From: Syntrophomonadaceae bacterium
GTDB lineage: Bacteria; Bacillota; Dethiobacteria; PWVN01
Length of the DNA stretch: 12,143 nucleotides
Direction: 5' to 3'
Assembly: GCA_003561835.1 (NCBI GenBank)
Contig: PWVN01000138.1
Coordinates: 1 to 12,143 of the forward strand
The notes below the pieces were generated by a model. The model searched no databases, was not told where the DNA came from, and worked only from the letters and a program-made list of their open reading frames with translations. The position numbers were made by a program, and so were the translations under genes. Of this stretch, positions 1 through 5,870 are shown in pieces. The stretch's first letter is position 1; the number at the start of each line of letters is the position of its first letter.

Positions 1-1
1 A

Positions 2-640
2 AAAATCCGCAGCTTTGTGGAAGGCAAAGGGGGCTTTATCGCCGGCAGCAACTTTTACTCCGACCCCCGGGGCGATTACCAGTCCAGCAGCCTGACGGTC
101 CGGGTCCCCCAGCAGCACTTCGATGCCACCATGCTCTTTCTGGAGGAAGATATCGGGAAGAGTACATACAGCAACACGGGGGAAAGCGATGTCACCCTAC
201 AGTACGTGGACATGGAGGCCCGCATCAGCAACTTGACTCGCCAGGAGGAGCGTTACACGGAAATCCTGGAGAAAGCCGAGACGGTGGAGGAGATCCTGCA
301 GATCGAACGGGAACTGGTGCGCATCCGCGGGGATATCGAGTCCCTCACCGCCCAGTTCATCCACCTGAGAGACCGGGTGAGCCTTTCCACCATCACCATC
401 AGCCTGCGCAGAACGGTGACGGCCACCCCTGGGGTTACGGCCATCGGCTTTGAGGGGGCCTGGGAACGGGCCAAGATCGCCCTGACGGAAAGCCTGAACA
501 CCTTAATCAACGGTGCCGCCAATTTCTTCGTCTTTTCCTTCCGCGCCCTGCCCTACGCGGTCCTGGTTCTGGCAGGTTTTTTCGCCCTCTACAAGGTGCT
601 GAAACGCTTTGATCGGAAATCCACCCCGAAATCCCAGTAG
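2..640 (+). CDS. DUF4349 domain membrane protein, 3' part
   Basis: The reading frame is open from the window edge, so the true start lies to the left. The visible 212 residues hold the second half of a DUF4349 protein: a beta-rich segment with a VRVPQQHFD stretch, then a long charged helical region predicted to be coiled coil (from about YVDMEARISNL to IHLRDRVS), then a beta strand (STITISL). Near the C-terminus is one hydrophobic segment (LPYAVLVLAGFFALYKVL), followed by a basic tail (KRFDRKS). The family normally has an N-terminal lipoprotein or membrane signal, an extracytoplasmic domain and a C-terminal transmembrane helix; its function is unknown. The extracytoplasmic placement is inferred from the family. 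A GTG at 17-19 lies in frame but is not a credible start, because the domain extends upstream of it. A terminator follows 32 bases after the stop, so this is the end of its transcription unit. Confidence 0.8.
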   Translation, partial: KIRSFVEGKGGFIAGSNFYSDPRGDYQSSSLTVRVPQQHFDATMLFLEEDIGKSTYSNTGESDVTLQYVDMEARISNLTRQEERYTEILEKAETVEEILQIERELVRIRGDIESLTAQFIHLRDRVSLSTITISLRRTVTATPGVTAIGFEGAWERAKIALTESLNTLINGAANFFVFSFRALPYAVLVLAGFFALYKVLKRFDRKSTPKSQ

Positions 641-672
641 GTCAGCCCGGGAACAGGTCTATATCCATGTAT

Positions 673-695
673 AGAGAGCTCCGGCTCTCTTTTTT
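673..695 (+). terminator. Rho-independent terminator after the DUF4349 gene
   Basis: A perfect 7-bp stem, AGAGAGC (673-679) with GCTCTCT (684-690), encloses a TCCG loop and runs into a tract of Ts (690-695). It lies 32 bases after the DUF4349 stop codon and separates that gene from the Fe-S scaffold gene. Confidence 0.85.
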
Positions 696-819
696 ATGAG
701 GTTTGAAACGCGGAGAAGGATTTTTGCAGCCGGCGACAAATAATAAGTAGGTGGCAGTTTGAAAAGATTTTGAAAAGAACAACCCGGGGAAGAAACGGGG
801 ACACGGGAGGGTGCAGGGG

Positions 820-1206
820 ATGGAAACCTATTCGGAAAAAGTATTCGAGCACTTCAACAACCCCAGGAATGTTGGGGTCATATACAAACCTCACGGTGTG
901 GGGGAGGCGGGAAGCGGCGAATGCAGCGATTACCTGGTCGTCTACATCAAGGTGAACGGGGAGAAGGTCATCGAGGATATCAAATTTCAGCTGCGGGGCT
1001 GTGCGGCGGCCATCGCCACCAGCAGCGCCCTGACGGAGATGGTCAGGGGCAAGCATATCGGCGAAGCCCTGGCCCTAACAGAAGCCGACATCGTGGATTA
1101 CCTGGACGGCCTGCCGGAAGAGAAGATCCACTGCTCCATCATGGGGGTCGAAGCCCTGAAAAACGCCGTCATGAACTACCTGGACAACCTCCGCTCCTAC
1201 TGGTAA
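820..1206 (+). CDS. IscU/NifU-like Fe-S cluster scaffold protein
   Basis: A 128-residue protein matching the NifU N-terminal/IscU family, which assembles [2Fe-2S] and [4Fe-4S] clusters in the cytoplasm from sulfur supplied by a cysteine desulfurase. The hallmark N-terminus YSEKVFEHFNNPRNVG is present. The three cluster cysteines are visible: Cys35 in GECSD (with the conserved Asp37), Cys61 in GCAAAIATSS, and Cys105 in KIHCS. The first motif has Ser where IscU usually has Gly (GECGD). The ATG at 820 is chosen because GGAGG (806-810) lies 9 bases upstream; the GTG at 811 would abut that site. Length fits a stand-alone scaffold, without the C-terminal NFU or ferredoxin-like domains of full NifU. 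No IscS, IscR or SUF gene is adjacent, so its desulfurase partner must be elsewhere. A 12-bp inverted repeat overlaps its stop codon. Confidence 0.9.
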   Translation: METYSEKVFEHFNNPRNVGVIYKPHGVGEAGSGECSDYLVVYIKVNGEKVIEDIKFQLRGCAAAIATSSALTEMVRGKHIGEALALTEADIVDYLDGLPEEKIHCSIMGVEALKNAVMNYLDNLRSYW

Positions 1207-1242
1207 GTTTACTTTCGGGGTCAGGCCTTTAAGTAAACTTAC
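1203..1242. repeat. 12-bp perfect inverted repeat over the scaffold gene stop
   Basis: GTAAGTTTACTT (1203-1214) and AAGTAAACTTAC (1231-1242) are perfect reverse complements separated by 16 bases. The left arm contains the TAA stop (1204-1206). The hairpin is AT-rich and has no T tract, so it is not a typical intrinsic terminator. It may be a 3'-end processing or stability hairpin, a weak terminator, or a protein-binding palindrome. Confidence 0.6.
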
Positions 1243-1272
1243 TCAACAAGAACAAGAGAAAGTTCTTATAAA

Positions 1273-1287
1273 TGTTAATAATTGTAA
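1273..1287. promoter_or_regulatory. Candidate PerR box upstream of the Dps-like gene
   Basis: The 15-mer TGTTAATAATTGTAA matches the Firmicute PerR consensus TTATAATnATTATAA at 11 of 14 fixed positions. It lies about 130 bases upstream of a Dps-like gene, the type of gene (mrgA/dps) that PerR represses in Bacillus. The surrounding DNA is AT-rich, so a chance match is possible. No -35/-10 pair can be placed over it with confidence. Confidence 0.35.
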
Positions 1288-1414
1288 ATGTAACGATCCG
1301 TTCCCATGTGCAAAAAAGCCGCTTTTGCCAAAAAGTAATCCCCAGGAATAGAAGTATCCCTCTTTTTAATGGGCAAAATAAAGAAGGTTAATCAAACTAA
1401 AAAGGGGGATTTTC

Positions 1415-2074
1415 ATGGATAATCAGCAGATTGACGTAAATGAGCAGATGATGAACCTGCCCGGGATGCAGCCCGGACACGAGATGTGTAAGAGGCAAAA
1501 CCCGCAAACGGTAAAAGGATCGGGTATCAGCCTTTCCCACGAAATCCGCATGGAGATGGCCCAAAAGCTGGATGAGCACAACTGTGCCCTGCACGTGGCC
1601 CTCCACCAGTACAACAAACACCACTGGCTGACGGAAGGGCCCGAATCCTTCTTCTCCCTGCACCATATGCTGGATGAGCACGTGGAAAAAACCATCGAGC
1701 ACATCGACAAAATCGGTGAGAGGATTGCCAGGCTGGGAGGGATCCCCACGGCCCATCCGGTGACCCAACATGAGATGTCCTATATAAAGCACGAGGCGGA
1801 AGGCCGCTATACCATGCGGGATATGCTGCGGAACGACCTGGAACATGAGATGCGGATGCAGCAAAAAATCAGGGAACAGATCAAAAGGGCCCACGACCTG
1901 CAGGATTTCGGTACCGTGGAAGCCCTGGAAGAAATTCTCTTAAACCGGGAAGACCTGGCGTACCACATCTACAGTGTCCTGGAGGACGACAGCCTGGTGC
2001 GGGGCCTTGAGCAGGTGTTTGAAGGCCAAACCACCGGCAACAGGAAGGCAACGGAGCGTACACCCCTGCAGTAG
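1415..2074 (+). CDS. Dps-family ferritin-like iron-storage/DNA-protection protein
   Basis: A 219-residue protein whose central part matches Dps ferritins. Dps proteins form dodecamers that oxidise Fe(II) with peroxide and store the iron, protecting DNA. The inter-subunit ferroxidase ligands can be placed against E. coli Dps: His70 (in HHW), His83 (in SLHHMLDE), Asp87, Asp98 and Glu102, the last followed by RIARLGGIP. The C-terminal helix begins near residue 130. The protein is longer than the usual 150-180 residues because it has an N-terminal extension of about 40 residues, partly Met/Gln-rich with one Cys (Cys25), and a polar 20-residue tail. The ATG is preceded by AAAGGGGG (1401-1408) at 6 bases. 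It appears monocistronic, with a terminator-like hairpin after it. A possible PerR box upstream suggests peroxide control. Family assignment is firm; DNA binding is not shown. Confidence 0.88.
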   Translation: MDNQQIDVNEQMMNLPGMQPGHEMCKRQNPQTVKGSGISLSHEIRMEMAQKLDEHNCALHVALHQYNKHHWLTEGPESFFSLHHMLDEHVEKTIEHIDKIGERIARLGGIPTAHPVTQHEMSYIKHEAEGRYTMRDMLRNDLEHEMRMQQKIREQIKRAHDLQDFGTVEALEEILLNREDLAYHIYSVLEDDSLVRGLEQVFEGQTTGNRKATERTPLQ

Positions 2075-2104
2075 CTCCAATCCTCCTTTTTTCTGCAACA
2101 GGAA

Positions 2105-2140
2105 AGGCTTCCATTTCAAAAAAGAAATGGAAGCCTCTTT
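2105..2140. terminator. Strong hairpin between convergent genes, probable bidirectional terminator
   Basis: A perfect 13-bp stem (2105-2117 with 2124-2136; arm AGGCTTCCATTTC) with an A6 loop is followed on the + strand by CTTTAATCT. On the minus strand it is followed by a short TTTCC run. It sits between the Dps-like gene and the convergent MetE-like gene and could end transcription from both. The T tracts are short, so efficiency is uncertain. Confidence 0.7.
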
Positions 2141-2205
2141 AATCTATCCTTTTGTGCAGTCAGACCCCCCCCGGTAAAAACGAACCGTACCCCCTTACCC
2201 CTAAT

Positions 2206-2233
2206 GGGACAAAGTCCCTGTCCCCCTGTCCCG
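2206..2233. repeat. GGGAC/GTCCC-rich intergenic repeat
   Basis: GGGAC AAA GTCCC (2206-2218) forms a 5-bp hairpin, and GTCCC or GTCCCC recurs at 2214, 2220 and 2228. On the minus strand this reads as successive GGGACAGG units just after the stop codon of the MetE-like gene. A run of 8 C (2165-2172) lies nearby. This may be a copy of a dispersed intergenic repeat; copy number cannot be judged from one window. Confidence 0.4.
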
Positions 2234-2237
2234 CTTT

Positions 2238-3263
2238 TTATGCGAGCCTGGCCTTGAAATGGTCGGAGACTCTCTTCAGCAGGGCAAAGGAATTCTCCAC
2301 AGTCTTGATCCCGTCGGCATTGATGAGGCAGCAGCGGGCGGGAGCCAGCCAGGCCTGGGAGAGGATCTTCTCGTAGGGGATCCCCTTCCCCTCCAGGTAC
2401 CTCCACATCTCTTCCAGTTTCCCGATCATGGACGCGGCGCTTTCCGCCTGGTACTCCTCCGTCAGGGTGGGGGTTATGCCCCAGCTGATAATCCCGCCCC
2501 GGTCCAGAAAGGCCTTGATTTCCCCGCTGTAGCGGGTAAAGATATGCCCCCGGGCCAGGACATCGATGGAGAGGACGTCCAGGTCCAGCTGCAGGAGGAA
2601 GGACCAGTCGGGGTTTCCGCACAGGTGGACCCCTTTGGGCCCGGGATAGTTCTCCAGGAAGGTTCGATAATCCTCCAGGGCTCTTTCCCCGGTATAGCCG
2701 GTGAAGGCCATGAAGACCATTTCCAGGCCGGGTTCATCCACCCAGACGAAGGCCCCGGGATGCAGGGCCTCCATTTCCCGGTACTGGGCGCCCACCTTCC
2801 TGGCGACAAAGTCAAATATGAGCTGCCTTACTTCTTCCTGATAGATCATGGGCCGTTTCTTCTCATCCAGGATTTTCAGGCCGAAGCTGACTGGCCCGAT
2901 GCTCTGGCCCCGAATATGGGGGAAGGCGGAGAGGTCCTGTTCCAGGAACTTGTGATAGACGGCCGAATACCGGGGAGAAAGGCGAAAAAAGCTCTCCTCC
3001 TCCCAGTGGCTCAGGTAAGCCTCCAGTTCGCCGTAGAAACCCTCCAGGGAGAAGGCGATGGCCTGCCCCTCCATGTCCAGGGAGATGCCGGGGAAATGCT
3101 CCGATATCTGCACATACATGTCTTCGTAAAAACTCACCTTGGGCAGCTGGGGCCAGAAAGGGATATCCACCGATAGGGCCAGTTCCAGGGCTTTGTTCGC
3201 ATCCCCGTGGGGGAGAATCCCCATGGCCGTCGTCAAACAATTTCCTGTCAGTTTTATCTTCAT
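2238..3263 (-). CDS. MetE/UROD-superfamily protein (cobalamin-independent methionine synthase-like)
   Basis: A 341-residue TIM-barrel protein resembling the catalytic half of cobalamin-independent methionine synthase and related zinc methyltransferases. The N-terminus has GILPHGDANKAL and IPFWPQLP, typical of stand-alone family members. DEPGL (Asp176, Glu177) matches the MetE DEP motif. The expected zinc ligands can be traced: His213 and Cys215 (GVHLCGNP), then SID (Asp234) where MetE has Glu, then Cys311 (RCCL) where MetE has its last Cys. It lacks the MetE N-terminal domain. The methyl donor and acceptor cannot be told from sequence; a corrinoid- or thiol-linked methyl transfer is an inference. 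The ATG at 3263 is chosen because AAGGGG lies 9 bases upstream and the conserved N-terminus starts there; the frame's extension to 3629 crosses the divergent gene's promoter and start and is not protein-like. It is transcribed away from the PHP gene and converges on the Dps-like gene. Confidence 0.75.
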   Translation of the reverse strand: MKIKLTGNCLTTAMGILPHGDANKALELALSVDIPFWPQLPKVSFYEDMYVQISEHFPGISLDMEGQAIAFSLEGFYGELEAYLSHWEEESFFRLSPRYSAVYHKFLEQDLSAFPHIRGQSIGPVSFGLKILDEKKRPMIYQEEVRQLIFDFVARKVGAQYREMEALHPGAFVWVDEPGLEMVFMAFTGYTGERALEDYRTFLENYPGPKGVHLCGNPDWSFLLQLDLDVLSIDVLARGHIFTRYSGEIKAFLDRGGIISWGITPTLTEEYQAESAASMIGKLEEMWRYLEGKGIPYEKILSQAWLAPARCCLINADGIKTVENSFALLKRVSDHFKARLA

Positions 3264-3421
3264 GCGCTTCAACCCCTTAAATTTTACGTCTCTCCACGTA
3301 CGCTCGACTATATGCAGTTTCTCTGCACCCTTACGAAAATCCTGTCGGGAGACCGAATTTTGCTCCGGCGAAGGGATTTCATTTAAAAGATTCACGGGGA
3401 CGATATAAATATGAAAATATC

Positions 3422-3451
3422 TTGTTAAGTGTATTCCCCGGGTGTTATAAT
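3422..3451 (+). promoter_or_regulatory. Sigma-A-type promoter of the PHP gene
   Basis: TTGTTA (3422-3427) and a perfect TATAAT (3446-3451) are separated by 18 bases. The -10 box lies 26 bases before the ATG at 3478, and GAGGGGAGG (3461-3469) falls between them. No equally good promoter is visible on the minus strand for the divergent gene. Confidence 0.7.
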
Positions 3452-3477
3452 TGCGGAAATGAGGGGAGGTTTTGCAG

Positions 3478-4749
3478 ATGACCCGCTCCTGGAGGGGAAG
3501 GGGAGCCAGATTCATCCTAACGGCTGCGGCAGTGCTTTCCCTTTGCCTTGCCCTTTTCCCGATTCCCACCTTCGCCTCGCCCCCTTCAGTAATCTCTCCT
3601 ATCCCCAGCCAGGTGGAACTGGTTCTCAATCCCTATGAACACGTGAACTGGCATGAGACCGGCCATTACAAGGGGAACCTCCACACCCACACCACGAAAA
3701 GCGACGGCCGGATGTCTGCAGCCCAGGTCATAGACTCCTACAAAGCCCTGGGATACACCATTCTCTCCATCACCGACCACGACAACATGGGCAGCACCCC
3801 CCTCCCCACCTGGCCCTGGGAAGCCTACGGCCGAAACCCGGAACACCTGGGCATGCTGGCGGTTCAGGGGAACGAGCTATCCTACCACAACCACCTGGGC
3901 AGTTATTTCAGCGACACATCCGGCCGCCCCCGGGGCAGCGTGGCCGAGAACCTGGAAGCCATTGGCGCAGCCGGGGGCCTGGCCATCTTTTTTCACCCCG
4001 GCCGCTACCACAGCCCCGAGGCCTGGACCTGGTACGCGCCCTACTACCTTCAGCACCCCCGCCTGGTGGGCCTGGAAGTATACAACCAGGGGGACCGCTA
4101 CCCCAGGGACCGGGAACTGTGGGACTACCTCCTGAAGGCCCTGATGCCCCACCGGCCCGTCTGGGGCTTTTCCAACGACGATATGCACCTGGCCTCCCAG
4201 ATAGGGAAGAACTTCAACTCCTTCCTTCTGGAGGATTTGTCAAAGGAGGAGCTCAAGGCCGCCATGATCGAGGGCCGCTTCTACTTTTCCCACCAGCCCG
4301 GGAGTTCCCCGGCCCCCGTCATCCGGGATATCCGGGCTGACGGGGAGGCCATTACCATCCGGGCGGAACACCATACGGAAGTCTACTGGATTTCTATGGG
4401 AGAGGAAATCCACCGGGGCGGGACCCTTTTCTACCAGGATACACCGGGCCTGGGCTCCTACGTCCGGGCGGTCGTGGTGGGGGAAGGGGGGAGGACCTAC
4501 ATAAACCCCTTCGGGTTTACAACCCCCCCGAGCGAACTCCTGCTGCCGGCCGCCCTCCTCCAGGAAGGGGCCGCCGCGGAAGCCCCCGGCGGGGACGGGG
4601 CATCCCGGCAGGAGCATTACCCTCTTCATACGCGGGTTTCAGGGGGCCATCCGATCCTCTACAGGGCCTCGGCTGCCCTGTTCTTCCTCTTCATCCCGGC
4701 CTCTGCCCTGATCTGCTGGCGGTGGATCCTGCGGAGAAAAAACGCTTGA
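3478..4749 (+). CDS. Exported, membrane-anchored PHP-domain metal-dependent phosphoesterase
   Basis: A 423-residue protein with an N-terminal signal peptide (basic MTRSWRGRGAR, hydrophobic core about 12-30, possible cleavage after TFA at 33). The PHP metal-site motifs appear in order: His69-x-His71 (NLHTHTT), Asp76, Asp100-His101 (ITDHDN), Glu133 (GNE), His139, His173 (FFHPGRY), and Asp235/His237 (SNDDMH). These bind two or three metal ions in phosphoesterases such as histidinol phosphatase. A beta-rich region follows (about 275-355), then a low-complexity Ala/Gly/Glu linker, one transmembrane helix (about 397-415) and a basic tail (RRKNA). This predicts an enzyme facing outward on the membrane; the substrate is unknown. 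The ATG at 3478 is preferred over an in-frame TTG at 3472 because GAGGGGAGG lies 8 bases before the ATG and only 2 before the TTG. It has its own promoter and appears monocistronic. Confidence 0.82.
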   Translation: MTRSWRGRGARFILTAAAVLSLCLALFPIPTFASPPSVISPIPSQVELVLNPYEHVNWHETGHYKGNLHTHTTKSDGRMSAAQVIDSYKALGYTILSITDHDNMGSTPLPTWPWEAYGRNPEHLGMLAVQGNELSYHNHLGSYFSDTSGRPRGSVAENLEAIGAAGGLAIFFHPGRYHSPEAWTWYAPYYLQHPRLVGLEVYNQGDRYPRDRELWDYLLKALMPHRPVWGFSNDDMHLASQIGKNFNSFLLEDLSKEELKAAMIEGRFYFSHQPGSSPAPVIRDIRADGEAITIRAEHHTEVYWISMGEEIHRGGTLFYQDTPGLGSYVRAVVVGEGGRTYINPFGFTTPPSELLLPAALLQEGAAAEAPGGDGASRQEHYPLHTRVSGGHPILYRASAALFFLFIPASALICWRWILRRKNA

Positions 4750-4808
4750 AGTGATTTATGGCGGACAGAACCAATTTTTTTTATCCAACAGAAGGACTTT
4801 TTCAAACT

Positions 4809-4836
4809 ATGTCAAATAATATTAATACGCTATGAT
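4809..4836 (+). promoter_or_regulatory. Probable promoter of the tup operon
   Basis: TATGAT (4831-4836) is a good -10 box in the context GCTATGAT, close to GCTATAAT at the regulator promoter. The -35 is weak: ATGTCA (4809-4814) at 16 bases. The start point would be near 4843, just before the CATAACG motif at 4845. The DNA upstream (4780-4830) is AT-rich. Confidence 0.5.
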
Positions 4837-4844
4837 GGAATGAA

Positions 4845-4884
4845 CATAACGACCTTTTTTATGCCCGTTATGCACAACGGTGCA
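4845..4884. promoter_or_regulatory. Candidate oxyanion-regulator operator in the tup leader
   Basis: CATAACG (4845-4851) and CGTTATG (4866-4872) form a 7-bp inverted repeat with a 14-base spacer. The right arm extends to CCGTTATG, the reverse complement of CATAACGG, which also occurs in the promoter of the regulator gene (8592-8599). ATAACG/CGTTAT is also the core of the E. coli ModE half-site, and the regulator has a ModE-type winged helix. Two smaller overlapping hairpins lie at the right end: CCGTT/AACGG (4865-4869, 4876-4880) and TGCAC/GTGCA (4871-4875, 4880-4884). Operator function is inferred. Confidence 0.5.
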
Positions 4885-4902
4885 CATCTAATCCAAAAAA
4901 AC

Positions 4903-4958
4903 GGAGGGGAAATGTCCAATATTTCAAAGAAAAAGCCTTTTCACAAAATCACTGTTGG
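4903..4958 (+). other. Probable native tupA start with an apparent 1-base frameshift
   Basis: GGAGGGG (4903-4909) precedes an ATG at 4912 that opens MSNISKKKPFHKI, a basic leader suited to a lipoprotein signal. That frame leaves the tupA frame and stops at 5022. The tupA frame itself has no ATG or GTG start upstream: its first usual start is TTG at 4955, with no ribosome binding site and no basic n-region. Skipping one base between about 4925 and 4958 joins ATG, basic leader, hydrophobic core and lipobox into one normal signal peptide. The A5 run at 4930-4934 and the GTTGGTT at 4954-4960 are plausible sites. It could be a sequencing or assembly error, a real mutation, or less likely programmed frameshifting. 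Confidence 0.65.
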
Positions 4959-5779
4959 TTCTGGCCCTTGCAATTTCCCTGCTTTTATTTGCCGGGTGTT
5001 CCCGGGGTGCTCGGCCGGATGATGGCCTCACGGGCGATTTCATAATCCTGGCAACCACGACCAGCACCTATGACTCCGGCCTGCTGGATTTCCTCAACCC
5101 GATTTTTACCGAACAAACCGGAATAGAAGTACAGGTCGTTTCTCAGGGTACGGGAGCTGCCCTGGAAACCGGAAGGCGCGGCGATGCCGATGTTCTGCTG
5201 GTGCACGACCGGGCCTCGGAGTTAAGGCTGGTGGGGGAAGGCGCCTTTGTGGACCGCCATGATGTGATGTATAATGATTTCATCATCGTTGGCCCTGAGG
5301 GCGACCCGGCCGGCGTGATGCAGGTGGATAGGGTCGCTGCTGCTTACAGCTCAATCGCTGGTGGGGGACATACCTTTGTTTCCCGGGGAGATGATTCCGG
5401 GACCCACCGCATGGAGCTGCGGTTGTGGGATGGTGCAGGCATCAACCCGGAAGGCCAGGGCTGGTATCTTTCCATCGGCCAGGGCATGGGCGATACCCTG
5501 AATATGGCCAATGAAAAACTGGGTTACGCCATGACCGACCGGGGAACCTACGTGGCCATGAAGAACAACCTGGACCTGGTTATCCTTTTGGAAGGCGACC
5601 CGGTTTTGTTCAACCAGTACGGGGTAATGGTCGTCAGCCCAAAAGAGCATTCCCACGTCAAATATGAGTCTGCCATAAAATATATCGAGTTTTTAATGTC
5701 GGAGGAAGGGCAGAATCTGATCAACTCCTATCAGGTTAACGGGGAAACCCTGTTCTTCCCGGGTTACGGGTTGGAATAA
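4955..5779 (+). CDS. tupA: Tungstate ABC transporter substrate-binding lipoprotein TupA
   Basis: The extracytoplasmic tungstate-binding protein of the TupABC importer. Numbering is from the TTG at 4955. The hydrophobic signal core ends in a lipobox (LLFAGC, Cys15), so the mature protein is predicted to be lipid-anchored. The TupA oxyanion-binding motif TTTS is at 34-37 (ILATTTSTYDSGLL), and the second signature SRGDDSGTH is at 143-151. The mature length of about 260 residues is normal. The TTG is only the first usual start in frame; the real start is probably the ATG at 4912, in another frame because of an apparent one-base insertion (separate entry). tupB and tupC follow on the same strand, so tungsten uptake, for example for tungsten-dependent formate dehydrogenase or aldehyde oxidoreductase, is the likely role. 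TupA is known to bind tungstate much more tightly than molybdate; selectivity here is inferred. Confidence 0.88.
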   Translation: MVLALAISLLLFAGCSRGARPDDGLTGDFIILATTTSTYDSGLLDFLNPIFTEQTGIEVQVVSQGTGAALETGRRGDADVLLVHDRASELRLVGEGAFVDRHDVMYNDFIIVGPEGDPAGVMQVDRVAAAYSSIAGGGHTFVSRGDDSGTHRMELRLWDGAGINPEGQGWYLSIGQGMGDTLNMANEKLGYAMTDRGTYVAMKNNLDLVILLEGDPVLFNQYGVMVVSPKEHSHVKYESAIKYIEFLMSEEGQNLINSYQVNGETLFFPGYGLE

Positions 5780-5833
5780 CGAGAATTCAAAGAGGGTGCA
5801 TCTTTGCAGGCAGCAGTTACCGGAAAAACTTTG

Positions 5834-5858
5834 AAGGGTATGGATGTACCCCCTTTTT
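5834..5858 (+). promoter_or_regulatory. Possible attenuator hairpin between tupA and tupB
   Basis: GGGTA (5836-5840) pairs with TACCC (5847-5851) around a 6-base loop; alternatively AAGGG (5834-5838) pairs with CCCTT (5851-5855). A T5 run (5854-5858) follows and abuts the tupB ribosome binding site at 5859. This resembles a weak intrinsic terminator and could keep binding-protein expression above that of the permease and ATPase. The stem is short. Confidence 0.35.
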
Positions 5859-5870
5859 GGAGGTAAAACA

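Noticed and set aside
1325..1354. TTGCCA...TAGAAG as the dps promoter
   Set aside because: The -35 is good but the -10 matches only 4 of 6 positions at an 18-base spacing; too weak to list.
2259..3176. 305-codon open frame on the + strand opposite the MetE-like gene
   Set aside because: It is antisense to a clearly recognisable gene, has Pro/Gly/Gln-biased composition from GC-rich codons read in reverse, and shows no domain.
3264..3629. In-frame N-terminal extension of the MetE-like protein on the minus strand
   Set aside because: It would run through the promoter and start of the divergent PHP gene, has no family resemblance, and the ATG at 3263 has a ribosome binding site and begins the conserved domain.
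4750..4800. T8 run after the PHP gene as a terminator
   Set aside because: No credible GC-rich stem precedes the T run, so an intrinsic terminator is not supported.
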